Shown here in pieces: positions 20,297 to 29,838 of a stretch of DNA of 64,000 nucleotides (position 1 is its first letter; each line of letters opens with the position of its first letter). Position numbers and translations under genes: made by a program. Source of the stretch: Diadema setosum (Eukaryota > Echinodermata > Echinoidea > Diadematoida > Diadematidae); NCBI GenBank assembly GCA_033980235.1, contig CM067065.1:4060847-4124846 (forward strand), written 5' to 3'. The notes under the pieces were generated by a model, which was not told where the DNA came from, did no database searches, and saw nothing but the letters and a program-made list of their open reading frames with translations.

Positions 20297-22165
20297 CAGT
20301 GGCGGATCCAGGGAGCGCACCGGGCGCCCCCTCCCTCCAATGCGAAAAAAATGTACATGTAGCTACAAAGGACAGTTTTTGGACGGTAAAATGTCAAAAT
20401 TTTCAAGCTCGCTCGCTTCGCTCGCTCGCATTTAAGCGTTATATGCCATTCTCCTGATGTTACTGCCAGTAACTGCCAGCAGTTGCGCCCGGTGCGCCCC
20501 CCCCCCCCCCCTCCCGAATTTCCAAAGCGAAAAAATATAGCTACAAACGGCAGTTTGGGGACTGTATTATAAAATGTCAAAATTTTCATGCTCGCTCGCT
20601 TCGCTCGCTCGCATTTAATCGTTATGCAATTCTCCTGATGTTGCTGTCAGTAATTGCCAGCAGTTGCGCCCGGTGCGCGCCCTCCCCTTAATTTCTAAAG
20701 CGAAAAAATATAGCTACAAACGGCAGTTTGGGGACAGTAAAATGTCAAAATTTTCAAGCTCCCTTGCTTCGCTCGCTCGCATTAATTATGCAATTCTCCT
20801 GATGTTGCTGTCCGTAATTGCCAGCAGTTGCGCCCGTTAACGTTGCGCCCCCTCCTATTAATTTCTAAAGCGAAAAAAATATAGCTACAAATGGCAGTTT
20901 GAGGACTGTAAAATGTCAAAATTTTCAAGCTCGCTCGCTTCGCTCCCTCGCATTTTTATCGTTATGCAATTTTCCTGATGTTGCTGTCAGTAATTGCCAG
21001 CAGTTGCGCCCGGTGCGCCCCCTCCCCTTAATTTCTAAAGCGAAAAAATATAGCTACAAACGGCAGTTTGGGGACAGTAAAATGTCAAAATTTTCAAGCT
21101 CGCTTGCTTCACTCGCTCGCATTAATTATGCAATTCTTCTGATGTTGCTGTCAGTAATTGCCAGCAGTTGCGCCCGTTGCGCCCCCTTCCATTAATTTCT
21201 AAAGCGAAAAAATATAGCTACAAACGGCAGTTTGGGGATAGTAAAATGTCAAAATTTTCAAGCTCGCTCGCTTCGCTCGCTCGCATTTTATCGTGTTGCA
21301 ATTCTCCTGATGTTGCTGTCAGTAATTGCCAGCAGTTGCGCCCGGTGCGCCCCCTCCCCTTAATTTCTAAGGCGAAAAAAATATAGCTACAAATGGCAGT
21401 TTGGGGACTGTAAAATGTCAAAATTTTCAAGCTCGCTCGCTTCGCTCGCTCGCATTTAATCGTTATGCAATTCTCCTGATATTGCTGTCAGTAATTACCA
21501 GCAGTTGCGCCTGGTGCGCCCCCTCCCCTTAATTTCTAAAGCGAAAAAATATAGCTGCCATAACGGCAGTTTATGGGGACTTAAACTGTCAAAATTTTCA
21601 AGCTCGCTCGCTTCGCTCGCTCGCATTTAATCGTTATGCCATTCTCCTGATGTTACTGCCAGCAACTGCCAGCAGTTGCACCCGGTGCAACCCCCTTAAT
21701 TTCCAAAGCAAATATATATATATATATATATATATATGAAGGGTTTGTTTGCAAAAACCGATAAGTCCATTTTTGAAGATTTTGAAGTACGATCTCTGTC
21801 ATAAAGTACAAAATAATACCTTTTAAATGATATATTGGGCACTACATATTAAGGTATATTTTTGAAGTTATGGTCAAAAGAAGCAAAAAATTTCTTATTA
21901 TTCTCTTTATTTTTCTTGACCTTTAATCGCAAATATCTCCATTTGGCAAATATGGACTTATCGGTTTTTGCAAACAAACTCTTCATATATATATACATAT
22001 ATTATACTATGTAGCTACAAACGGCAGTTTGGGGACTGTAAAATGTCAAAATTTTCAAGCTCGGTCACTCCGCTCGCTCGCATTTAATTGTACAGTTATG
22101 CAATTCTGATGTTGCTTCCATGAGGTGCGCCCCCCCCCCCCCAATGTCTTGACCCAAGGTACGCC
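20297..22165. repeat. Tandem array, ~170-bp unit, about nine copies
   Basis: The shared anchor ATGTCAAAATTTTCA occurs at 20391, 20574, 20742, 20913, 21082, 21246, 21415, 21586 (variant) and 22043, a spacing of 164-183 bp except where a MITE is inserted. Each unit contains the mirror-symmetric motif (GCTC)2 GCTTCG (CTCG)2, then TTATGCAATTCTCCTGATG, GCCAGCAGTTGCGCCCGG and TATAGCTACAAACGGCAG. It starts at GTGGCGGATCCAGG and ends near GGTACGCCAC. No protein is called from it. Confidence 0.92.
21737..21985 (-). mobile_element. TA-microsatellite MITE copy 2 (249 bp)
   Basis: Full-length, internal orientation opposite to copy 1. It is flanked by (TA)n on both sides and inserted in the ~170-bp tandem array; the array resumes at TATGTAGCTACAAACGG. 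Confidence 0.92.
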
Positions 22166-22603
22166 ACTGAACACCCCCCTCTAAAAAATCCTGGGTACGC
22201 CTATGTGTAATGTAATTACATTATATATGGTACGTTTTTATCTCATCTTTCAATTCAAATCCTGAATTATGATTATTTAAACGATTAATATCTTAGTGTC
22301 ACTCGTATGTTTGTTTGTGTTTTTCTTCTTTACAATTGGTTTCGGGACTTTGATATGCATATTTTTATGGTCGCGTGGAGGTTATTTCACTATACCATTT
22401 TAGGCAAATCAACGAGAAAAACAAAACAAAACACACACAAAAAAGAACAAATAAATGGTATCTTCGACTATCAGTAGTCAATTCTTAACATTCATTGGTA
22501 ACTCCTATATGGCTCACTAAAAATGGACCTACTGGTAATCAGTGGTCACTGCTCTAAGTTTTTGCTTACCTTCTTTTTCCTCTTTCTTTCAAACTTCATT
22601 CAG

Positions 22604-22747
22604 GTGAAGATTCAGCCCGATCAGCCAGATGAACACCGTAATTGTGTCCACGTCAAAATCTTCGTACCACTCCCGGTATATGGGAAAGAGGTCGAATTTA
22701 TGAAGCTGTATGACCACAAGACTGAGGAGGATCCTCTGGAGATGTAG
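22604..22747 (+). CDS. Stefin (type-1 cystatin), exon 3
   Basis: The exon encodes residues 60-106 and ends in TAG. The acceptor follows a good polypyrimidine tract (CTTTTTCCTCTTTCTTTC, ...CATTCAG). It contains the strand HVKIF, the second inhibitory hairpin with PLP at 81-83 and the C-terminal strand FMKLYDHKTEEDP. Many stefins end in a motif like DPxxYF; this protein ends DPLEM, without the aromatic terminus. Because all three exons keep frame and all splice sites are canonical, the gene looks functional despite the repeat-filled introns. Confidence 0.92.
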   Translation: MKIQPDQPDEHRNCVHVKIFVPLPVYGKEVEFMKLYDHKTEEDPLEM

Positions 22748-22919
22748 TCCATACATTCCTCTGTCGTCTTGAAATTCACCTTGTGAGAAGAGGCGATCAA
22801 GGATTTTGGTTTTCTGTATACATCCACAGTTTGTTTTCGTTTCGAATGCAAAATCACCAACTTTTAAATTGTGCATTGGTACATGTATATGATTAACTCT
22901 CATTGTCTATCAGTAAATA

Positions 22920-23440
22920 CAGGAAGTAGAATTGCATGGAACTTTAGAATTTAAAAGAGAAAGAACATTTTGTGAAGACGTTCCCACCATCCTCCCCACT
23001 ATTGAGCGTAACGTCGGGTGTGGAATCAATTCTCATTACTTATGTCCCAATAAATGCATATAAATCGCGGCTATGATTTTGATGTTTAAATATGAGATTC
23101 ACAGTACATTACAGAGAACACTTCCCTATTTATTAATGAGTTGAATTTTCACGCAGCACGATGTAATGTGCGAAACTTGTTTTCCATTCGAAAGCAAGGT
23201 ATTATTTAGAGGAATGGAGGTCTTAGGGTTTCTTCAATTTGTCCCCCTCTCAAAATTACAATAAATTTAACTGAATTAAATTAAAATGATTTTGTTTCCA
23301 TAATAAATTTGTTAAGATCGCAGCTGTTTAACTGTGAAATATAGATCAGCACACTTAATTTGTAGAGGGAAAAAAATGAAGAAACGAAAAAATACAATTG
23401 TTTTACATTGATTGGTAATGAGTCAGCGAGTGTTATATTA
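22920..23440. other. Stefin 3' flank
   Basis: 3' UTR and AT-rich intergenic DNA. Two AATAAA signals; no other feature. Confidence 0.5.
23049..23054 (+). terminator. Poly(A) signal of the stefin gene
   Basis: AATAAA 302 bp after the stop codon, giving a 3' UTR of about 320 nt. A second AATAAA at 23260-23265 is an alternative. Confidence 0.55.
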
Positions 23441-23484
23441 CATAACTACATTGAAACCATCGGTAGATTTCGATGCGACCACGG

Positions 23485-23492
23485 TATATAAA
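23485..23492 (+). promoter_or_regulatory. TATA box of a candidate secreted-protein gene
   Basis: TATATAAA, preceded by CG-containing sequence. It lies 63 bp before the next ATG with a hydrophobic leader, so a start site near 23515-23522 would leave a short 5' UTR of about 35-40 nt. Confidence 0.4.
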
Positions 23493-23554
23493 TGGACGGT
23501 CGTCTGCACCTCAGGGAGCATTCGAAAGTCTTCCAACGGAAATAAGTCGATAGT

Positions 23555-23748
23555 ATGCTGTGTTTAGTCGTATCCACATTTTTTTTTTTTTTTATACATT
23601 TCTCCGTTTTTGCAAATGATAAATTACAAGACGACCTGCTTTCACAAACTGCATCCTTGATTAATACCAATGACAGTGTCGTAGACGCCGTGGTCAGTAA
23701 TGACCCCTATGTAACCTTATTCTTAGTTAAAGAACTGTACGAATTAGG
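23555..23748 (+). CDS. Candidate first exon of a small secreted protein
   Basis: From ATG 23555 the frame opens with a leader, MLCLVVSTFFFFFIHFSVFA, that looks like a signal peptide with cleavage near residue 20. It continues with an acidic, soluble stretch (NDKLQDDLLSQTASL, then DSVVDAVVSNDP) and VKELYEL. A donor GTTTGT follows TTAG at 23749, giving a phase-1 exit; the frame otherwise runs on to a stop at 23812. Supporting context is the TATA box at 23485. Against it: the poly-T run inside the leader, no recognised family, and no second exon found before the duplication that starts at 24166. Confidence 0.35.
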
Positions 23749-23819
23749 TTTGTTATTTGCAGAAACATTGATTTATTGTGTTATCAATTCAACAGTTATC
23801 GCGCTGACATAATGTAACA

Positions 23820-24165
23820 TTATGACTTGTGGTACCATTGTTAATCAAATTAGTTTCAATTTGGTTTGAAAATGCAAGCTTAAAAATGTGGGTTTTGCAT
23901 TGAATGTTCTTACATAGTTTGTATTTCAAATTTCAAATTGAAAATTCATTGAAAATTCGAATCAAACTAAGTATTACAGCATCTTGTGAAAAATAGGCAA
24001 GTTCATTATACAACGACAGTGTTTGCGCTGCTAGAGCACACCATGGTCTCTATGCCTAATGATGAGCCCGGATTAAATGATTTAAGGAGTTATACTGTCA
24101 TATAAAAAATGGAAGTGGTAACAGTGAGTAAGGTATAGTAAAGACTGACAGCAGTCGGATATTTT
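23820..24165. other. Spacer before the segmental duplication
   Basis: AT-rich, including a short repeated TTTCAAATTTCAAATTGAAAATTC stretch. No gene seen. Confidence 0.5.
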
Positions 24166-26036
24166 GTTACACATCACCATGCAGTTCCTGGCAGCACTTG
24201 CTATAGAAATTTTGTACCTGGCTCTTTCCTTCGTATTGACTCTTGGCACGGCGTGACCAGCACCTTGCTCATTGCGCATAATCTTAACAGTAGCCACGCC
24301 CCACACACAGTGACTTGTCAATTCCAAGGTGCATTTTCTAAACGCAAATTCAAGAAACTACACTCAACACAAAAACGACCAAACAAACAATTTCTTTCAT
24401 GCCCAGAAACCGCTCATTTGCAATGACACACAAATGAAAAAGCGCCATCTTGCGTCCTTTACATCTTATGTATTTTCCTTTACGGCCTCATGCAGCTGTA
24501 CGCCCTCCGAAAAGTTGTACTATTTGAGAGGATATTACCTTACCCAGCAAAGTAAATGATATGATTAGGCACACTTGTCAGTTTCTTACCGATATCAGTG
24601 CAGTGATTCCCTGTTATGCAGTCAGAGGGAACAACCAATGAAATTTGCAAGGCTGAACCTACCCAACTACCCTCCCTACACCATATGAACGTGGTAATGA
24701 TACGGAAAGCCGATCTCACAAGGGAAGTAAGGCTCGGGGGGGGGGGGGGGTGGAGGGGGTAGTGGCCAGCTCATCTAAACGATTTCACACAACTTAGTCG
24801 AAATGAAAAGCTGAAAAGAAAATCATTCCTTGGAGAGCACAAACACATGCTAACAGTAGTAAGTGTGTCCACACTTTCATTAATCAAAATAGAGGGTGGA
24901 TACATTACGATTGTAGTATGTTTCTAGAAAGGGAATCTTGAAAAGGACAAAATCTAAGACTTTTGCTCATTCCACAGGGGAAAATGTAACAAGAGCAAAG
25001 AGAAAATTCATACTTTATCTGTGGTAATGCCAGCTTCGGTTGAATTCGGGAAAATTCGGCGAAAGTTTTACTGACGTCATAATGGACCAAATTTGGGATT
25101 ACAGCAGCGCACGATGCGTGACGGCTAAAACGTAATCATAAGTGCACTTCTTGTCACTGAAAAATAGGTTGAATTATTTCGAATTAAGCAACTGTCGTAA
25201 TAATCTCATTGGTGTTTGGTTTTCTGTTTTCTGTTGGTTTAGTGTGTGTCTCTGTGTCTGTGAGTGTGTTTGTCTGTGTGTTTTGTTTTTCTTTTCCAAT
25301 GGGTTTCCTCGACATGGAATATTTTCCATGATGTCTCGAGACGCACCTGCAGTCACCAAGCTCTTTTTGACCTTACAGCTTTCGTGCATGCCTTATTTGT
25401 CTTGTATCATAAAGAAAACCAGTCTGTCTATAATACGTTCACACGATTTTCCACGTCTTGGAACGAACTATGCAATTGAGACAGCAGCAAGGGAGCTCTA
25501 GCTTTAATACCGTGTTAACGGACTACTACATGAGTGTCCGTGATCCAGTCTAGCAGAGGCAGTCCGTCCTGTTGTGAATCACTCCATCTATAGAGGGCGT
25601 GAACACATTATACTGAAATACATTATCAAACATAACAGCTTTATTCCAGATGCAACTGTGCAAGCAGAAAGAGAGACAGAAAACTCCGGGATGGGGATCA
25701 CCCTGATACTAAAAAAGAAAAGCGTAACCAGTTCTCTTTTACCACTGTTCCTGAAGGGCACTCGTCTATTCAATCATGGCAGTTTTTTTTTTCTTGTTTC
25801 ACATGTGTCATTATCATTTATTATAACGCCATTGCCTCCTAACTGTTCCTACAAGTATGTATGCGTGACGCAAACCGTTCTTCATAGTCGCGTTCATACA
25901 TTTTTGATGATGCCAGAGTATAAGATTGCGAACAATGCCCGTATTATTGAACTTCTCCATAGTACACTGTACACCGGCTCAGGCGGAGGCTAATGAACTC
26001 GCACAACGTTTTACTACATTTTTTTTTTTTTTTTTA

Positions 26037-26465
26037 AACAAAGTAGTTTGCGTTATGTATTTAAAATGTAGCTGCACGTAATTGTAATTCATGTTTTTTG
26101 GAGTTGTATAGTTTGATTTATAAACACTTATAAAGCAATAGGGTTGATATAAACTACATTGATTTATTGTATAATCATAAAGTACAGTGTATATAATTAT
26201 ATGTTTTATTTTTGCGCTTACGACGTACGGAGTTGTTTGAAGGTGTTTTTTTTTTTTTAACAAAGTAGTTTGCGTTATGTATTTAAAATGTAGCTCCACA
26301 ACATTGTAATTCATGTTTTTTGGAGTTGTATAGTTTGGTTTATAAGCACTTATAAAGCAATAGGGTTGATATAAACTATATGATTTATTGTATAATCATA
26401 AAGTACAGTGTATATAATTATATGTTTTATTTTTGCGCTTACGACGTACGGAGTTTTTTGACGGT
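26037..26465 (+). repeat. 221-bp internal tandem duplication (copy 1 only)
   Basis: The block beginning AACAAAGTAGTTTGCG and ending at the poly-T after CGTACGGAGTTGTTTGA occurs at 26037-26257 and again at 26258-26465. Copy 2 has only one version (37455-37657). Confidence 0.9.
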
Positions 26466-26482
26466 GTGTGCCTGTATGTTGA

Positions 26483-26540
26483 TGTGTGTGTGTGTGTGTG
26501 TGTGTGTGGGTGTGAGTATGTGTGTGTGTACGTGCATGTG
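26483..26540. repeat. (TG)n microsatellite, copy 1
   Basis: Shorter allele of the TG-rich tract at 37675-37780 in copy 2. Confidence 0.95.
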
Positions 26541-26639
26541 TCTGCGAATGTGTGCCGGTTTTGCCGCTTGCAAGGAAGTATAGCCTTGTCCATCTTTTTA
26601 TCTATCAATTTCACCTAAATTATTAGTAATAATTACAAT

Positions 26640-27236
26640 GTGCAGATGAATAACAATGGGAAGTTGATTTGCCAGGATGGCGGTCTATCTCACAATGTAC
26701 ATGACACACCTGACTATGAACTTCGCCCCCATTCCTCTAACGTTATCCAAAAATTGGTTGCTATCAAAAGTCCGCCAACCTTCAAACCGCACTTGACCGA
26801 CCGACTAGCGGCGAACCATCCATATATCACCCGTCTATTATAGCCATCTCCATGGTAACGCAATTACGAGGACGGACCAAAGTGTCATCAGACATTATGG
26901 GCACTTGCCAAAGTATCACAGAGGCTGAATTATTGTAAATGGCCGCACTATTTAATATTTGCCCAGCCTCTGCCAATGCAAATAAGAAGTAATCGACATG
27001 ATACAAACTAAAATTCGTGTGAAGAGAAACCGATCACTTTGGTGATTATCATAGATAGAAGTTCCGTCACATATAGCAGCCGTTTATTAAAGTTAGCTAT
27101 CGCCATTAATAATGCCTTGCTTACGCTGACCGATAAGCGGTCAATGAGCCGTAACGCAGTTTGGACCGCAAAATATGCACTCTCTTCTGCAATAAGGATG
27201 ATGCGCTTAAATACTAATCGTATCTATAGAAAATAA
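26640..27236. other. Non-repetitive conserved segment of the duplication, copy 1
   Basis: About 600 bp of balanced composition with almost no difference from 37882-38478. It contains homeodomain/octamer-like words (AATGCAAAT, CCATTAATAATG) and a CCATGGTAACGC word typical of X-box-like sites. Two 65-67-aa frames are open in both copies but have no recognised family. It could be regulatory; nothing proves that. Confidence 0.25.
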
Positions 27237-27426
27237 AACAAAGGGATAAATTAAAACAAAATGATAATATTCATTATAGATCGTACCATTCATGGTTACT
27301 GTTTTGTAAAGTAGTGCGTACAGAGAGAGAAAAAAAAAGATGAAAATCCCATCTTTTTCACCAACGTCTATTTTTTTTTTTTTCACATCAACCGTAATTA
27401 AATTTTGTAGCCGTATTTCCGGAAGC

Positions 27427-27681
27427 GTGTTTTTTTTTAGACGGCACAGATTGGGGAAACTAAAAATCTGTCGGGGACCCTATCACTAAACCTAACCCTA
27501 ATCCTAATCCTAACCCTAACCATCAAACCCTAACCCTAACCCTAACCCTAACCCCAATCCTAACCCTAACCCTAACCATAACCATAACCAAAAACCCTAA
27601 CCCAACGTTTTTCCCATAGGTTTAACACGCGCCATGCCCCAATCTGTGCCGTCTTAAAAAAAAAAAAAAAAAAAAAAACGC
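27427..27681. mobile_element. TIR-bounded telomere-like cassette (255 bp)
   Basis: The left end GTG-T(n)-AGACGGCACAGATTGGGG is matched by the inverted right end CCCCAATCTGTGCCGTCT-TA(n)-CGC. It is flanked by an 11-bp duplication TTTCCGGAAGC (27416-27426 and 27682-27692). The interior (about 27483-27606) is about twenty CCCTAA/CCTAAT units. The other duplication copy has an uninterrupted TTTCCGGAAGC (38660-38670), so the insertion boundaries are directly seen. An 11-bp target duplication is in the range known for Mutator-like elements. Confidence 0.92.
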
Positions 27682-27904
27682 TTTCCGGAAGCCTCTCAAT
27701 CACTTATTTTGTATCTGTGACTTAAGTTGGCAACGTTTTTTTTTTTTTTTTTTTTTTTTCAGAAAAAAAAAATCCAGTTTCTTTCTCATTGTGTGTATGT
27801 ATATGTGTGTGTGTGTTTTTTATTTTTTTATTCGCTGATTTCAGCGTTGCCAATTTTATGAACATGCACACACATACACACACGCACACACAGTATCAGC
27901 TGCA

Positions 27905-28260
27905 AATTTTCCCCCGGGGCCGAAGGGTTAATTGACGTCAGTGTATTGCACTCTGCAAGGGTGCAAATGAGTTCCGATACCGAAACACGCTGGGAATCAA
28001 TATTTGCTTGTCTCGTTAGTACACCGCAGTCCCTCCCCACGATTCCGCCGCGTTGTTATTTGCCTTATAATTACCGCGGCTTGCAAAATGCGGAGAGCTG
28101 CGCAACGCCTAGCCCGCGCTGGCCCGCCGTTTAGCTGTCAGACCACATTATGGCGGAATCGTATTTCGTACATCAGATACGCGTTGTTCGCATTACACGT
28201 GTTTAGAGATATCCATTCCCGGATATTGCGCGGGTTGCGTATAGCGGGAAAATATTTGTA
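27905..28260. promoter_or_regulatory. CpG-rich block with CRE-like site, copy 1
   Basis: It contains TGACGTCA (27933-27940) and dense CpG (TCCGCCGCGTTG, TACCGCGGCTTG, GCGCAACGCC, CGCGCTGGCCCGCCG) in otherwise AT-rich DNA. It resembles a promoter or first-exon region. A 167-codon frame begins at 28004 here and a 168-codon frame at 38979 in copy 2; they differ by one in-frame codon but have no recognised domain, so I do not call a gene. Confidence 0.3.
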
Positions 28261-28557
28261 TCTGTTGCATTCTCAAATCTTGCGATGTTATGAGGATAGT
28301 GGTCAGATTGCTTTGTCTCTATTCTTCGTCCTTTCGTCTCTCTGTCCCTATTGTATAATTCTAAGGCAGGTGCAGTATTTCACCCAAGCCTTGATTAGAA
28401 TTCTGTTTCAGTTCCCATCAAGCTCGACTTCTTCTCTTACTAATGGAATGTCGGTAATATGTCAGGAAACAAGAATAATGATAAGACTTATATCTCTGGC
28501 TGGATAGAGATAAAGAAATAATATAGATATATAGATAGATAGATAGATAGATAGATA

Positions 28558-28805
28558 TGAAGAGTTTGTTCGCAAAAACCGATAAGTCCATATTTGCCAA
28601 ATGAAGATATTTGCGATGAATGGTCAAGAAAAATAAAGAGAATAATAAGAAAAAAATTGCTTCTTTTGACCATACTTTAAAAATATACCTTTATATGTAG
28701 TGACCGATATATCATTTAAAAGGTATTAGTTTGTACTTTATGACAGAGACCGTACTTCAAAATCTTCAAAAATGGACTTATCGGTTTTTGCGAACAAACT
28801 CTTCA
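28558..28805 (+). mobile_element. TA-microsatellite MITE copy 3 (in duplication copy 1)
   Basis: Full-length with termini TGAAGAGTTTGTTCGC-AAAAACCGATAAGTCCAT. It is flanked on both sides by TATA/GATA microsatellites. The internal GATGAATGGTC replaces GATTAAAGGTC of copy 1. Confidence 0.92.
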
Positions 28806-28872
28806 TATATATATAGATAGATAGATAGATAGGTAGATAGGTAGATAGGTAGATTGATAGATAGGTAAATAT
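28806..28872. repeat. (GATA)n/(GGTA)n microsatellite, copy 1
   Basis: Degenerate GATA/GGTA/TTGA tract after the MITE; counterpart at 39779-39850. Serine-tyrosine-leucine frames over it are artefacts. Confidence 0.9.
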
Positions 28873-29070
28873 ATATGGAGAGAAAAAGAGAATGAAACAG
28901 AATGAGAGAGATATGGAGAAGCTGTAATGAAATCGTGAGACACAAATCATAAGTAATACTTTCTGGATAGAGTGAAGATGTCATGTTAACGAAGTGAAAA
29001 ACTCATCAGGAAGAGAATCACGAAGGAAATGAAGCTGTGGGGAAAATCCCGAGTGGTGACAGTTATTAGA

Positions 29071-29184
29071 GAGCTTTAAATTTTAGACGCGGGGACGTTC
29101 AAAGGGGAAAAAAAAAAAAAAAAAAAAACATGGTCTGAGCGTTGGCAGTAGCGCACGTCAAGTTACTGCGCACGCTCAGACCAT

Positions 29185-29219
<35 letters not shown>

Positions 29220-29256
29220 CCCCTTTGTACGTTCGCGCGTCTAAAATCTAAAGCTC
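29071..29256. mobile_element. Hairpin MITE with A/T arms, copy 1 (186 bp)
   Basis: The arms are GAGCTTTAAATTTTAGACGCG-(G/C)-GGACGTTCAAAGGGG, then A(n) and CATGGTCTGAGCG, and their inverse. The loop is short (TTGGCAGTAGCGCACGTCAAGTTA). The A run is about 21 nt and the T run about 37 nt, so it can form a long hairpin. Confidence 0.85.
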
Positions 29257-29797
29257 CCTACTGTGAAACGGCGCGCGGCGGTGTAACTTTGTTGTTTACG
29301 TGTCTTTCCTAATTGCTTTTTGTATGCGATATAATAGGCGCATGTGCATCTGCGAAAAGGCTAATAATGACTTTTACTACACCTGTATACATTGCTGAAA
29401 ATAATATAACATTTCGATTTTTTATGAAGTGCATCAAAATCAAGGAGTAAAAAAGAAAGAGAAAATTAAAGGTGAAGTTAAAGATGTTCCCTCCCATTAA
29501 CAGATGAATTTAGAAAAGATAGGAATATATCTATTGATGATGTCTGTTGAAATAAACTTACAGCAAAAGTCATACTGGTGGCACCACCAACTACAATTCA
29601 TCCGCAACACCACCATTACATCTCCTAAACTACCGTTTTACTACTACTTCTACTGCTACTGCTGCTTCGAGTATGCCAGGTCAGATCACACCTTGAACGA
29701 CTGGTGCTACGACTTTCCTGCTATTCCTCCTTTTACCCATACTACTACTACTACTACAGGGCCTACTACTACTATAGTAAAAAAAAATAAAAAAATA

Positions 29798-29836
<39 letters not shown>

Positions 29837-29838
<2 letters not shown>

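Larger units (their letters stand above)
17916..22201. mobile_element. Nested element block filling stefin intron 2
   Basis: The outer limits are GGCGTACC at 17916-17923 and its inverse GGTACGCC at 22194-22201, both next to C/G-runs and to copies of AACACCCCCC. Inside are a first tandem array (about 18260-19330), a second terminus-like motif AGTGGCGTAACTATGGGGG at 19650, a second tandem array (20297-22165) and one inserted MITE (21737-21985). The outer termini are short, so a single element is inference; several nested elements are equally possible. Confidence 0.45.

Noticed and set aside
20293..21430. Frames over the 170-bp array (e.g. 98 codons with SSLASLA repeats)
   Set aside because: They are tandem-repeat translations; frame and length vary from unit to unit.
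25142..25501. 119-codon frame present in both duplication copies
   Set aside because: Conservation is explained by the recent duplication, and much of the frame is a TG-rich VCLCVCECVCL stretch.
27483..27606. Chromosome end or telomere
   Set aside because: The array is short, degenerate and bounded by inverted repeats inside unique DNA, with an empty site in the duplicate.
28004..28507. 167-codon frame as a gene, and its 168-codon duplicate at 38979
   Set aside because: No recognisable domain, runs into a GATA tract and MITE, and overlaps alternative frames of equal plausibility. Kept only as a finding about the CpG-rich block.
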